Below are positions 22,995 through 36,609 of a DNA stretch of 64,000 bases, piece by piece. The notes under the pieces are model-generated. The model worked only from the letters and a program-made list of their open reading frames with translations. It did no database searches and was not told the origin of the DNA. Made by a program: the position numbers and the translations under genes. How positions within the stretch are numbered: position 1 is the stretch's first letter; the number at the start of each line of letters is the position of its first letter. The DNA is from Pocillopora verrucosa. Taxonomy: Eukaryota; Cnidaria; Anthozoa; Scleractinia; Pocilloporidae. Location of the stretch: assembly GCF_036669915.1 (NCBI RefSeq), contig NC_089312.1:22545904-22609903 (forward strand). Reading direction: 5' to 3'.

Positions 22995-25900
22995 ATGACC
23001 AATGTAGAGCTTGAAGGCTTGGTGTATTTGTGTTTCTTTGACGACGGATCTTGGTTTCAGGTAGAGTTTGGTTTCAATTCTTTCTATTCTGTGTTGCGTA
23101 GTTACTAGTAAATGGTTGCATGTACACTAATGACCTTAATGGTTCAGGTCAGAGCCCATTGGATCTTTTCAAGATTGACGAAACAATATAAGTTTTATGT
23201 ACATGTCCCTCTGTAATTCCCCGTTCCTCGATGAGTAGCGTGAATTTGGATCTCGATAGCCACTGCACTTGCTATTTGAATGAGAGATTGTAGGTTATCT
23301 TCTTCTCTCAATATTACACTGAAGACTGACGACTCCAACTCTCTAAATTAACCCTCCCCTCCCCCATGGAGCAACGAGGCAGTTCCATGCTTAGTAATAA
23401 TAGCCTTTATTTGGCATAAAAATATGCACGGATATTTGTCTGCCAATGTTATCGGTTCTGAGATGTGTGCTTTGAGAAACAGAGAGTGTAAAAAGACAAA
23501 ATTAATACACAAGCATATTTCTGTGCCAAATGTAGGCTCTTCTTTTCCTTCAAATATTTTTGAAGCACATGGGAAAAATGTTTATGAACAACTAACTGTT
23601 TTCTGCATGGGATGTTAATCTTTTTAGTGTTTTGTGGTATGACTTCATGAACAAACAAACACATCCCATCTTCTGTAACAGTAGCTAAATGCTCTTTCAT
23701 CTTGAGTTAAATTTAAAAACACAAGATGCTTTATCATAAGAGATGTTTAGTTTGAAAATTGGGGTGTATCCTTGGATATTTCCCAGTTTTAGCTGGGTTA
23801 TGTTCAATCACATTATGCATTAGACTAATTGTGTGCAAGGAAAAACATTTGATGGATTATGAGTTTGTCTATTAGTCATAGTAGAACTTCTCTAAGTGGT
23901 AGATTAAAAAGTAACCTGTATTAAAATTTTGAAGCAGCCCATTTAGCTGTATGATATAAGGGAGGTTGAATCAGTTATGGGATATGAAACTTTACCATTG
24001 TTGGGGTGCACTGACAGTGTTACTTTGTAAACATGACATAAATGTGTATCTTTTCAGTGATAATGATTGCAATTTTGAATGTGTATTGCACTTGTAAGAG
24101 TAAATGTCATCTGTATTAGGTCATCTGAAAACTTTAGTAAGGTTAATAGGCTTTGTGGTTAGGAATGAGTTTTTTTTTTAAATTTTTGCTCAAATTTCAA
24201 GAATAGCTACAATCAGTCTATAGTGTTATGGTGTATCGTAAACCTGTGCTGATTTTGCTGATCTCAGGGTACACTGCTAACCAGGGATAAAAAACAGTAT
24301 GGAGTTATGGGTGAAGGTAAGCAATTAAAAATTAAGAAATCATGAAGCCCTGAGCAAGTTGTCCTATAAAAGATTTTACCCAATACAGAAGTACCAGTTT
24401 TATAAAATCACTAGGTCAAATGTTTACCAATATCATTTTCATCCTCTTTTTTGTCCAGCATGGTACATTGAAGGCCTTTACATTTATCCAGCATTTTCTT
24501 TTTGGTCCTGTGCTGTGCCTACAGGCCTGACTTTGTGACAGATAAACTAAAGATAGCCCACTCTTTACGGTCCTTGGAAGCTTTTGTTTAAATGAGGCCA
24601 TTACACATTATAAGTTAGACAGCTTAGGAATTTCTAAACCTTTTAGCCTGAAATCAGGACCATAATAACTATGTAACATAGCAACTTAAATTATGGTGTT
24701 TTTTTTTCAGCTAATGACATAGAAACCACCATGCAACACTCAAACTTCACCATTCAAGCTTTGATAGACATGAACTTCAAAAATTTTTGAAATTTTATCG
24801 AGACTATAATTCTCAATAGTTTAAGAAGTTATTGATTTTTTTGACAAAGTGGAGGGTTTAAGTGAATTCAGTGCCAAGCACTTCATTTGATATTCACCAA
24901 TTAATATCCAATTCATGTTCATGCAAATAGCAGTTATTAGCTGCCGTTATTTCTGCTATAATTCTCTCAGGCTGCAGGTATTTGTCACTCCCACTTTGTG
25001 AGAGCAACATATAATTTCTCAGCCTGTCAGGCTGTTGATGTGGTTAGCTTATGAAATTATGATGAAGCAATCTTCATTTTATATTTGTTTTTATATCAAT
25101 GTATTTTACTTTTATTTATTTGATATGCAATGAAATTAATTCTCAACAGCTTGTGGCCCACCAGAGGAAGGGTTTGCTGAATGCTGTTTTGAAGAAGAAC
25201 CATTATTTTACATGATTACCATTATTGACCAACAAGATGATGAAGAAATGGTGCGTCAGAATTAATTGCTTTCACATATCATCCTGTTAAAATCAGTGGT
25301 AGGGATTTTTTGGAAGAACAACTACATTGAGAAAAGTGTTATACAATATTCAAGTGTTACTGGTCCAGTCATCAGTGCTAAACTCTGGAGCAAAAGTGCC
25401 AGTTTGATCCTGGTCTTGCATCACCATTCCCTAAAGTGAAATCTACCTTAACCCTTTAACTCCTGTGAGTAACCAAGACAGAATTTCTCCTTACAATAGC
25501 TATATACTATACATATATACACTATATGAAGCAAACAAGTGATGAAATTAAAGAAAAATCTTAATGAATGGATTATTAGTTGATCCAATACCAAATTTTC
25601 TAAACTAACATCACAAGATTTGTATGGCAGACAGTAAGGAGAATTACTGATGAGATCTTGGGAGTTAAAGGGCTAAGTAAATTACAGGATGACTCATATT
25701 AATATTGTATCAACTTAAGGTGGCTCAAAAATTTTATTTTTGCTTTTTAACTCCCTTTTTTCCATGGATTATTATTTTCACACGTTTTTATATGTTTCCT
25801 TGAAATTGGTAAATTCAGTAAATTGGTGATTCAGTAACCATTTTTAGCTACCTAAGGTTTTGTAAATTGCACAACAGTGGTTTAAAACCCAAATAGGATA

Positions 25901-27808
25901 GAGTGAATGATCAACAAGCTTACAACAGAATGACCCTGCGCTATTTGTCAGAGTAAGTGTAATACTAATAAAAGTAAGAGATCTGTAATCTTAACTGTGG
26001 TTAAATACAAAGAAATCTCAAGCAAAAAAAGTCCCCCCCTTAATGGGGGTTCTCATCATACAGGCTTCGTCATATTCAGGGCAAGACTTGTAACTGTTAC
26101 AAGTGTAACCATTACAGCATCAAAAAAGGTTGCTGTGGATATGCCTTATGTATCAAAATACCTTCAGAATCAGCAGCATGGAACTGGCATTATATGTGAT
26201 TAACAATACTTTGAAATGTGTAATTCCCCAAGAATTGGACCAATATGCACAGCCATAGGCAGTCAAACTGGAGGCATGCTACACAGTTCTAAATGCACTG
26301 AAGGTTTTGAATTTAGTACTAATGGCCTAATCATGAAACAACTAGCTGATACACTGTCTACTAGTTCTTAATTTGGCCCTAGTGCAGACTTAGCTAAATA
26401 CGACTATTTCTTGTATACTGATACATATTCAATCAATCACAGGTGTTTAAACATGTTATGAAGACTGGTGGTGACAACTGTACATTAACATCAAATGAAA
26501 TTGACTTTGAAACTGAAGAACTTTTAGTTGGAAGCAAGGTACGCTTAGTGGTGAATGAGAACGTTATTATTCAGTTTGTCACTGCATGTGTTACTTAATT
26601 ACAATCGACAAAATTCTGTTTTCAGTATTTTGCTGTTTTGCAATCATTAACTTCTTAAACGATCAATATGTTGTGGTTACAAACTAAATTGAGAGCCTAA
26701 AGGTCAGCTATATCACATAGTTTGACTAGTTTGTCCATCTTTGATATTTTAGATTAAGCTAGCTTTTGTGTGGGACATCAGCTACTCTTGTTAATTTTCT
26801 ATCCCATTTCAGCCTTATTTTTCTTTTCTGATAACCATCAGATGCAATTACATTTTATTTTAAGAAAACGGGAAATATTTTCGATTTTACGTTGTTGTGC
26901 GTTTGCTGAAGTGTGCTTTCAAACAGTTAATTTTTTTAAAGTTGATAACGTTGGTAACCTCAATTACATAGGCCTGTGACTCCTAACAAGGATTTTACCG
27001 TTTGATAGGAATTTAAATACGAACAGTCTGTCAACTTGACGCCCCTTTATTACAAATGCTTGTATACACGCGACCAACTTGTATACCGACCCGTATGCGA
27101 GTTGACTTGTAGGTGAAAATGACTTGTAGGTGAGATAACTTGTGGGCGAGGGTGGACCAACCAAACCGTAGTTTACCGCGGTTTCTGTACCATGATGCAA
27201 GTGCAAACATTGCTTGAATCCTCATCGATAGGGGCTAACTCGTGACAGATTAACTCTCCGCTATTTTGACCTTTTCTAATGGAGGAAGAGCTACTTTTGC
27301 TGTATGCATGGGTCCAAGGGCAGGAAAGGGATTAATTGCACGAGGATTTTCGAAGTTCTTAAAAAATTACCCTAAGGCAATTTGTAGAACTGTGAGGTGA
27401 AATTAATCTTTAATTGCACGAAGACGTTTTCAATTACTTGTTTATCACCTGTAGAGCATAGAGGGCACTATGTTACAGATCAGTAACAGTTCAGCTGTGT
27501 TCTCAAGAATTACTAATTCCAGTCTAATCACTTCCTTTCTTTGAACCTTGTTACTCTAACCGCCGCGTTACACAATGAATGTCGTAAATCACATTCAAGG
27601 TGTTTGCCTTGATCATAGCGACCTGATGAATGGATTCTTTCTTAAAAACCTGCTTTGAATTAATCCCTCTTTGACTTTCTCCGTGTGTTCCTTTGTTTTA
27701 CAGGCAAGTAATCACGTGAACAAATACTGCCGGTCAGAGCTGAAAGGAAAGGAGAGCATTGTTTGTTCTGGTCACATGACAATACATCGTAATGTTGAGC
27801 AAGACTAA
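22995..27808 (+). CDS. Five-exon small protein of unknown family
   Basis: Exons: 22995-23060, 24268-24316, 25150-25250, 26443-26538 and 27704-27808 (TAA at 27806). Together they give 417 nt and 138 residues. Every junction is GT/AG with matching phase (0, 1, 0, 0), and the exon positions are mirrored in the left unit. The start is the ATG at 22995, conserved in both copies; the frame stays open some way upstream but without an ATG, so a 5' exon is possible. The protein starts MTNVELEGLVYLCFFDDGSW, has a Cys/Glu-rich middle (CGPPEEGFAECCFEEEPLFY) and ends with an SGHMTIHR segment. It has six or more cysteines, no signal peptide and no membrane segment. I do not recognise the family. The neighbouring HEPN-TRIM gene is duplicated together with it. 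Expression needs confirmation. Confidence 0.6.
25448..25676. mobile_element. TTAA-flanked MITE
   Basis: The ends are TTAACCCTTTAACTCC and, inverted, GGAGTTAAAGGGCTAA. The left unit lacks it and reads CTACCTTATGTAAATCACAGG at the equivalent site (about 13033-13053). A second, truncated copy lies in reverse orientation at 53350-53541. TTAA targets are typical of piggyBac and Kolobok-type elements; the family is not determined. Confidence 0.7.
27080..27165. repeat. Degenerate minisatellite, right-unit counterpart
   Basis: About five imperfect units of the type ACTTGTAGGTGAGATAACTT, followed by GTGGACCAACCAAACC. The following sequence also matches the left unit (about 14640-14660), where the array is several times longer. 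Confidence 0.6.
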
Positions 27809-28060
27809 AGGACAATTGTGAGATGAAAAGTTTTAATTAACAGTTCATAGTAACGGCTTAAATTTTTCTTACCTTCTTTCCAATGTGACATTTTGTCCTA
27901 AGGTAAAGCAAGCACTGTCTCGCGCACTCAGATCTGACGTAGTGAGGGTATTTTGGAAGTTGTTTTGTAAAGCTTTTGTCATGGCTGGAGATCCATAACA
28001 GAGAAATATGGTTACTAGTCAGAATACCGCTGCACTTGTTACATTGGTTTATTGTGAATT

Positions 28061-29575
28061 CTCCCCATTGCAAGTTCGGTCCCAAACCCAAAGCAAGTTC
28101 GCCTCCACCTTAACTAGTTTACCCCTTTCGACTCGTTTCCTTACAAACGCACTTCTAATGCACGAGTAATGCAAAGTCGTGAAACTACTCCAGTCTTAAT
28201 CAAACGGGATTGACAGAATTTTGTGCCTTTACTCACAGCACTGTTTAAACCTAGTTATTTTGTCTTTCCTTGGAACTTCATGCTGACCCAAAAGCTTCAA
28301 CGGCATTGCATAATAACGCTCTTAACAGGTAGTTTGTTGTTGTAAGGGTGAAAACTCGCAAAGGTCAGTGATTTGGGGCGAACTTGCAAGGGCCGAATTT
28401 ATCAGTTACCTTCATATTGAGCAGTTGCAAATAGTATAGCGTCACAAGTACTTTATACATGCTTGCGTTTGGCGTTAATTGGCTTATCGTGAAATAATTT
28501 GAAATGTGATTAAATTGATATTTGCTTATTTGCGCCACAAAAAGACTTAGGAGATGAGATGTCTGTGGTAGCCGAGTTTTTGTTCTTTGCCCTTCTTTGA
28601 GTAAGAGTACTACAAAATCTTTCCCATAGGGGACATCAAGCGAGATTTGACTACAACTTTGTAAACCACTATTAAACGTGGATGAATGTGCCTTGAGTGG
28701 TGATTGGTATACTGTGAAGCGTCCTAAAGTGGGCAATCGCGGTGAAAATGTTTCATGTAGAACGTGGCTTTGAGTCATGGGCAGTGACGTCATTCATCCG
28801 CACACATCTAATCCCATTAAAGCATTTGACCACATGTTGGCAGTCATGTTGTCGCCTTTAAGAGGCTACTTAGCGTGAAAATGGCTTGAAGGGGCGAAGA
28901 TTGCTAATAGGAAGGTCATAAAAATGACGATGAAATTAACTTAAATTAAAAAACAACTGTTGATAAATCTGATAGAAGTTAGCTTTGAAAGTTGTACACC
29001 TCTCTAACCATGTTTTTTTTTTTATTTCGAAACAAATGCTCAGCCCTCTCGAGATCGCCAATTTTCAAATGATGGCAACAGTCACGCGCTCGTATTCGGA
29101 CAAAGCGTTTGTCCTCAGTATGGCTGCAACCTCAGGCGATATTTGTAGACCCGGCCCCGTTTACATGGTTTCTCAATGTGGCCCCCATCTGAAAAATAAC
29201 ATCGTGAATTTTGCGATTTTATTGAAATGTGAACGAAACAGCTTGGACCAAAACTTTGAGTTCTCGCAAACTCGAAATAAGACTTGTTAAGCTTTTGATA
29301 CGGAAGGGCGTAGAACGTTGATTTTTTTCATTGAATACAAATAACTTGGCCTTTACAGTGTTACGCTCGACTGCTTCACTTTTTTTCCACACTCTTTACA
29401 GCTGAATTGTGAACCAGTCACCAATTGCACTTACATATTTATTGCCCCATTGCAAACGTTACGAAAGAGGAGAACTTACATTTTGAAGACAAATGAGACA
29501 TTACAGGTCTTTTCAAATGGTTAAACGCCCTCAAACAGGTACCATTAAGAGCGTTTTCAACCACACATCGCTGAA
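28061..29575. other. Intergenic, no gene supported
   Basis: Open frames of about 100-140 codons occur on both strands (for example 28365-28793, minus) but have no recognisable domain, no splice context and no counterpart elsewhere in the window. The sequence GCAAGTTCG near 28070 recurs inverted near 28384 (CGAACTTGC), hinting at a small fold-back insertion of about 320 bp. Confidence 0.4.
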
Positions 29576-32500
29576 ATGACACGAGCTACTAATACTACAA
29601 CGGAAAAAAGGTCCCAAATATTTTTGCCAAATATTTTCTTCAAATGTTTTTCTGTTGCTCTGGTATGTATTATCTCTTTCTGTGTTGGCTACTTCCTGAA
29701 TTCGAGTTATTCGACCAACCATCTAGAGATTGGAACGAAAACAAATCCGATTGAACGGAGAAATTCGCGTCACTTGCGTCCTTATCGAGAGCAACTCTTG
29801 GATTCGTTCAAGGCAGAAAATTTAGAAGAAACGTTAAGGTGAGGAAACCAAGTAATCCTTTTCAGAAATTGCGATTTTCTGGCAAGAGATCAACTCCCAT
29901 TATCGAAAACCGACCGACTGCTTTTGTTTGTTCTTCACAGGTATTTCTCCAAGGAGCCACATCTCGCTGGTTCAAAACGCAACAACGACTTAGCGCACCA
30001 CATTGCTACTAAATGGCGAGAGTATGGCTTTGATGAAGTTACAATGCCAAAGTATGATGTGCTCATGAGTTCACCTAAAAAAGATCGGAAGAGCCATGTG
30101 GAAATTCATCGTAATGGTCGTGTGATCTTTAAATCACAGTCTCATGAAAAGGTGATAACGGTTTGCTTGTTAACTGTCTTGTTATTTTGACTACTCTGGC
30201 TTTGATTTTTATCCTTTTGCAAACCCTGTAAAATGTAAATTAACGAGGCATCTGTGATACTACAAAATCTGAGTGTATCAGTTTCGCATTTAGATTCTTG
30301 AGTCTTTTTTTTAGTTTTACGCTTCGAGGCAGACCACCAAAAACTAAAATTATACAAAGATTCAAAATTTTTTAGGTGTTAGTGAAGTCGCCCTGACGAA
30401 GGGGTAACGCTCGAAACGTCAGCTTTTAAACTCTCAACGGTGGCCAACTAACGTTATCAACTCAGTTGATAATACCATATTACCATGTTATACTCTCCCA
30501 CCGACGCAACACCACAGTCTCTTCGGAAACTTACCCCCTTTAACAAAGAAGTGCATTGTCATCTAACGGCCAAGCTGTCTTTAAACTTCACCTCCAACAA
30601 AAAGATCCTTTCACAGCTGCTACATTTCACATTTCTTGTTTATCTTAACAGGTTTTACGTGAAGATGAAAAGAAAAGTAAAGATATCCCAATTTTTCTTG
30701 GTTATTCTCCCAGTGGGGTAGTGGAAGGTGAAGTTGTCTACGCCAACTTTGGCACTGAAGACGATTTTGAGAAACTGACAGCTATGGGAGTGTCTTTGAA
30801 AAATAAGATTGTTATAGCGCGACAGGGACGAGTATTTAGAGGAAACAAGGTATGCTATTTGTATTTAGAACTTAACAACCTTAGCGCAGATGTTACTGAG
30901 TTATGATTTGAGAGCTTCGTTGAATTGTTGTCTTTAACACTGCAATAGCTGTTGCACGCAATTTATTTCTTTTTTCGTCGGTTCTTTGAATCGTGGTTAT
31001 GACTGCGCGCGCTAATAGGTCGTAGGGGTAAGGGATCAGGGTTAGGTTGTTTCCCATTGGCTAATCTGCAGAAACTGCTTATAAAAGTTTGTCGGCTTGC
31101 TGAGTTCAGAGTCAGGTGTGGTCTTTTCATACTCTTGCGAGCAAAGAAAACTTCTGGTGCCAATGTAAGTGCGCTGAAAGTCGAAAGAGAAGAAAACAAC
31201 ATCCGTTCCATTCCCTTTGCAAATTTTTACAGTTTGCTATTATAAAACATTTTAAGGAACTATGGCTTTCTCTACCTTTGAAATCTTTTGAAACTGACTT
31301 TCAAGCAATTCCTGTCAAAAGAATGCGTATGTACTCTTCCATCTTTGATTACTAGGTAAACTATGGATGGATTAATATATAGATTTAGCCAAGCCTAGAA
31401 GCGGAGCTCGCAATTTTTTTTCCCGCACGTCCCAAGGGCACAACGCCTTGCAATTAGTCGCACTTGATTATGATAGTCACTCAAACTTCATTGTTTCCTT
31501 AAGGTCTTCAATGCTCATTCACACGGCGCCTCTGGGGCCCTCATATACACTGACCCTGCGGAGTTTGCACCAGAGGGAGACGGAAACACTTTTCCCAAAT
31601 CCTGGTGGCTTCCAGACTCCGGCACACAGCGTGGGTCAGCGATAAGTGAAACGGGGCCTGGTGACCCCCTTACCCCGGGCTTTCCTTCTGTGGATGGTAT
31701 ATACCGACAGCCATTGAACGAAAGTGGCTTACCACCAATTCCTGCCTTTGCTCTATCTTATGGCGACGCCAAAGAAATATTAAAGCGAATGAAAGGTTAG
31801 AAGCTTAGTGACGCCGAGATGTTGTTGTTGTCGTTTTTTTAGTTAATTATTCTGTGAGTCGCTGCAGGTAAAGAGCGACTCATTCAATTGACCAATACTG
31901 ATTTCTCTTGTGTTTCACTTGCAGTGACGCAGAATCTAAATTAGGTGCACCTTCACTCAGGCTTTCGGTTCTTCCTTCCGGGGTTTAATTTTTTTTACGC
32001 TAGGCCCCTTCACTTTTGAACTTTATCCAAAATTCAGAAATGTTTTTGAAACTTCAAGCTATTTTTATGACATTCGGAACTGACTTGCTTTCGGCCTATC
32101 CTCTCAATTTTTTCTTAAATTGATAAGGTCTTTTTTTTAGAAGTGCTGTCTGCTTGTCAGCGCCTTTGGCAGTTCGGATTAAGACATTCGAGAAAGAGAT
32201 AGTGGAACAGTGTTCGAAGGAGTTAATTTTGTAATAGGACTCCACTTATTTACCTCTCTCCACGTGGACTATATCCGTATTTTCAGAAGCCAATACAATG
32301 TCTATCATGTTCTTACAACTTTACTCGACAGGTCCTGAAGCCCCGAAGAGCTGGCAAGGAGGCTTGCAACTCACTTATCACGTCGGGCCGGGTTTTAAAG
32401 ACGAAGATCTTTCATTATGCTTGGATATTAGGAACAACATGGAGAATAAAACCATTACCAACGTCATTGGCCAGATCAGAGGCGCCGTAGAACCCGACCG

Positions 32501-33574
32501 TTATGTACTCATAGGGAACCATCGGGACGCTTGGGTGTTTGGTGCTGCTGATGCAGTTAGCGGTACGGCTGCAATGATGGAGTTGTCTCGTGGTTTGGGA
32601 GAGCTTCTTAAAACGGGATGGCGACCTCGCCGGACCATAATGCTCTGCAGCTGGGACGCGGAGGAGGTGTTTGTGGTTGGATCAGCCGAATGGGTTGAAG
32701 AAAATGCTCGAACTCTTCAAGATCGCGCTGTTGGTTACCTCAACATGGACGTGGCTGTCAATGGCAATTTCAGTATCAACGTTGATGCAAATCCTCTACT
32801 CCAAGACGTGGCTGTATCGTTGACCAAAGAAGTATGTGATCCAACAGTTTCGGACACTTGCAGAAGCATGTACGATGTCATGTTAGATAATTCTGCGATA
32901 ATTTGTCGTTCGGAAGTGATTACGTGTCGTTTTATCATTTCATCGGAGTCTCTTGTGCGGATTGGTCTTACATTTTCGGGGGGTTGTATGGAATAAGGCG
33001 ATCGTATCCAGTTTATCATTCCATTCACGATTCATATTACTGGATAAAAACCTTTGTCGATCCCGAGTTTAAGACTCACCTAGCCGTAACAAAATATGCA
33101 GGGATTTTTCTTCTTGAATTAGCAGACGTGGAGCTCTTGCCTTTCAACACTACAACCTATGCAGAACTGTTACAGAAAAAATCCACTATTCTAGAAAAGA
33201 GCAAACATCTCAAAACACACAGCATCAGCACGGCTGCCTTCTCTCGCGCGGTAAAGAACTTCGCAAAAGTTGCGCGTCAGTTTGAAAGCAGTAAGTCAAA
33301 ACATAAACCAGAGAGCTACCGCACGTTAAACGATCAAATGATACAACTAGAGAAAGCGTTTATTCAAACTGTGGAAGTGAATGATCATAAACAATTACGA
33401 CATGTTATATACGGTCCAAAGCTTGCCAATCTTTACGGCGGTATCTATTTCCCACGCGTACATTATGCCACGATGAAGGCCGAAAAGACGGGAGACTGGA
33501 AATCGGTGGAGAAAGAAATATCACTTTTGACATTTGCCATAAACTCAGCCTCGAGGGTTTTGAAACCGATATGA
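29576..33574 (+). pseudogene. Glutamate carboxypeptidase II-like gene with 31-bp frame-breaking deletion
   Basis: Exons: 29576-29838, 29941-30151, 30652-30849, 31504-31795 and 32332-33574, all with GT/AG junctions and the same phases as the paralogue at 36610-41571. Exon 1 encodes a short cytoplasmic end and one hydrophobic segment (FSVALVCIISFCVGYFL), a type II membrane anchor. Later exons encode the PA-like and M28 peptidase regions with HRDAWVFGAAD, WDAEE and NMD, which supply most zinc ligands and the catalytic Glu, and YHS for the last His. Exon 5 is exactly 31 nt shorter than in the paralogue. The gap falls at about 32888-32905, just after SMYDVML, and shifts the frame; the correct frame resumes at LSFGSDY. 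An AATAAA lies at 33788. It could be an assembly error or a null allele, but as it stands the protein would lose the last zinc ligand and the dimerisation domain. Confidence 0.8.
30385..30545. repeat. Dispersed repeat with GCTCGAAACGTCAGC core
   Basis: It lies in intron 2 of the plus-strand peptidase gene. The core TGACGAAGGGGTAACGCTCG, with a downstream CTCAACGGTGGCCAACTAAC, also occurs in altered form at 7755-7880, and its later part (CACCGACGCAACACCACAGT) matches 10555-10600. It is a fragment of an interspersed element whose full form is not in the window. Confidence 0.55.
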
Positions 33575-36500
33575 TAAACAAGAAAGCTGTAAAATAGTAT
33601 TAAATTTGTCATGTGAAGAACTACCGTGGATAAATTTGAATTTTTTTCTAGCCGTTTTGTTTATGCTAGTTAGAAATTTGCTACGTTCTTTTTCGGCATT
33701 TTCGCCGACCGATGCTCATTTGAGATTTGTCACAAAGCAATTGTGAAAAAAGCCAGTTTAAATTCATTGGAACTGAAGAAGCTAGTCAATAAAGAAGTTA
33801 ATATTTGACATAAAGAATATCTTGTAGAATGTACCCTTGTCGTAGAATGAATTCGCGAGACTCAGTAATAATCATGGATTAGTTCAGTGTGTTCGATGTG
33901 GCCTAGGAATGAGTATTTTTTTTCTTAGCGTATTAAAATCCAGGGCATAATTAAATCTGCAAACATCAAATTGTGGTGCGGCTCACAGTTCCGATTTGGG
34001 TGCAATTTTTCTACATATCTTCCAAAGGCTGCCTAACTTATCTACTCCTGCATGAAATCGAGGAGAATGTATTCTCGCGTGAGATTAAGACCAGGTGTAT
34101 CAGTCAGTCCAAGATGGCGTCGAAAAGCTGAAAGAGTCTGACTTCGGATCGATGTCCACGGGACTGAAATTAGACACGAATTGTAAGCGTTCTTCTACTT
34201 TGAATGCAATTAAGGTAATATTAGGCGAAATTGTGAGAAAATGTTGTGTTCGCGTTTACTGTAGACATGCACAGTCTTATAGCATTAAAAATGTTTTGGC
34301 TGGCGTAAATTCACTTAAAAAACTATATTTTAGAGACTGCTTACAGTTATTCTTGATTTATTTTACATATATACATTCGAGAACACTTCCGTCCACTACA
34401 ATAGTCTGACATAAAGAAATTATTAAGCCAATCAATAAAGCACTCGGTATACATTCTGTTTAAAAAACCATGAAGTTTATAGACTCTTAGGCCTTTTATT
34501 AAATAAAATTTTAACTATTATTCATCCAAACCGCACGCTAATCAATATTGAGACAAGCAGAAAAATTCACCCAATCGTTAAGATTTTGCGAAACCGTCAA
34601 AGAGATTTATATAAAGCTCCAAAAGAAAATCAAATTTCTTGGAAAAAACCCACAAATGATGAACATTCGAAGTTTTGATCGTCAAATTAAAAGCCGCGGC
34701 CCTAATTAGACCTCGTTTCAATAACCGAACCTCGGGGCCAGTTTATTACACAAGGTCTAACCCAAACCACGGTTTTTACTTAATTAGTGGGCCTCAGGCT
34801 TTCTCTATGAGAGGATAAATCTGTTTAGCCTGCAGAGAAGGCGTAATTTTGGCGAGCGAGTGCTCAGTATTTTCTTAGCCAAAATCATGGAGCTATCTTT
34901 GGTTTTCATGGCAGCGGAAGGCTGGGGAGTGAAAGAGTGTTAAGGGGGTGAGCGACAGTAAAAAGTAAGTAGAGGGGAGGGGGTGAGGGAGTGAATATAA
35001 CTCCGCCTTTTTACCTTTCCCCGACATTTTCCTCACTGTCGACTGTAACTTCAAATCAATCATGGCTGGTTGAATAAACGTACGTTTCTTAAACGTTAAC
35101 TTGCCCTAATATAAGATGGCTACACTGTTTCCTTACTCAGAACTGGTTAGCTCAAATGACCACCACAAACCGTATAATATCAAGCCAAGCTTTAATAATC
35201 ATTCGATCTAAAATAGAATCTCACTTTACAGGTTAGCAGATTCTCCAGGTAAGCGGATTTGGAGACAGAAAAAATGATAACAAAATAACTTCTCTCTAAC
35301 TTCGATTCCGGTGAAAAACTGACTTGAAACATAATAATCTAACGCTTTTAAATCAATCTAAAGAATTAATGTCAATCACGATTCTTGTCATTAAGTAAAT
35401 CTGTCAACAACAACGCCTATTTGATAAACGAAACATTCACTGCAGGCTATAATTTGATTAAATAAAAGTCCTTCGACTTTTAGCTTTCGGCCATCTTAAC
35501 ACTGTTCACAAGAACAAATGTGCAGATAAAAGGTCAAGCTAAATTGATGATTGTTTAAGACGCGATTTCGTTAAACAACGGCTAAACTTTGTTTTAATAA
35601 CCGGTCCTTAGTGTCTCCTCTGTACAACCTCAACCTTAGTGTCTCCTCTGTACAACTTCGCTTCCCGCAAAGAGCAGGCACGTAGCTCCTAGTGTTGTGG
35701 TCTGGCCTTGTTATTTTTTATACATGCAGGCCCCAATTTAAAGTAGCTTTAAAGCTGAACTGAGCCAGTCTGTCAAAATATCGTAAATAAATAAATAGCT
35801 GGGAGCTAGCTGGCCGAGCTACACTAGCTGTTGATATGAGTGTCTCAGTTACAAGGATCTTGTGTAGAGTTGACACAAGTAAATAAGGTTCAGGCTTCTT
35901 TTCGATCGCTAGAAGCTAACGAATTAGGCGTTTCCTCGGCTCTCTTCTCTTTTAGTATCATTACCGAGGTCATTCATTTCTAGTTCATGGACTATGAATA
36001 CTTAATTGAGCTCTTCTTTAACAACTTACCCCCACTGAGCATTAATGCATTGGGACTTCAACTTGATTATTTTATCTAACGGTAGAAGAACTGTCCCACT
36101 CGAACGGGCAACCATGCTTTCTCCATCATGAAGTTGCCTTCATGGCCAAAATGGAATACTTAACTAGGTACAGGAGAAAAACTAAAAACCAGGAGTAAAT
36201 CCAAACAAACAAACGTCGGCAAACAAACAAAGCACCTGTAGATTGTGAAACAGCCTGGTTTGCACAGCTTGAGAGTTCATCCCGATTTCGGAATCATAGT
36301 GCGACGGAGCCTAACCTCTAGCTTTTTGTCAGGGCCTCCCTTACAGTTCGTTTGTGCTATGAATTTTTTTCTCCCGGGTATTGGTTGCGTAGTAAGAGTA
36401 AAGTTTCTTTCCGGGCTTTGATCTTGACTCGATCCTGGACCGCTCTAGTTTGAAGCCTTAATCAACAGGCTAGCACACACATGTTACATTTTGGCCATAG

Positions 36501-36609
36501 GACTAATAAAGATTGTGTTTTCTCAAGCTGGAAACTGTCATATTCAGGGTATTAAAATATAACGAAGGAAACCAATTTTTCAAATAAAAGTTCAAAAATA
36601 TCTTCGTCT
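33575..36609. other. Intergenic region between convergent peptidase genes
   Basis: No gene is supported. Near 35608-35663 a unit CCTTAGTGTCTCCTCTGTAC is repeated twice in tandem at a 28-base period. The stretch 34815-34990 (CGTAATTTTGGCGAGCGAGT and flanks) recurs inverted at about 44570-44765, marking a dispersed repeat. The two peptidase genes point towards each other across this spacer. Confidence 0.5.

Larger units (their letters stand above)
16904..28060. repeat. Tandem segmental duplication, right unit
   Basis: This is the counterpart of 1226-15520, with the same order and orientation of TRIM/NHL exon, HEPN exon, noncoding blocks and small-gene exons. It keeps both genes intact. It lacks the 3.2-kb composite insertion and the transposon found in the left unit, but has gained a TTAA-flanked MITE at 25448-25676. 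Confidence 0.8.

Noticed and set aside
22670-23002. Minus-strand coding exon (open in both duplicated units, ends near a good GTATGT donor)
   Set aside because: No partner exon with matching phase was found, substitutions between the units do not favour silent changes in this frame, and it overlaps the 5' part of the plus-strand small gene.
28365-28793. 142-codon open frame on the minus strand
   Set aside because: Its composition is low in domain-like pattern, there is no splice context, no homologue in the window, and no recognisable family.
32888-32905. A tiny intron explaining the frame break in the plus-strand peptidase gene
   Set aside because: The paralogue has 31 more coding bases here and no intron, so a deletion explains it. 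No room exists for an intron.
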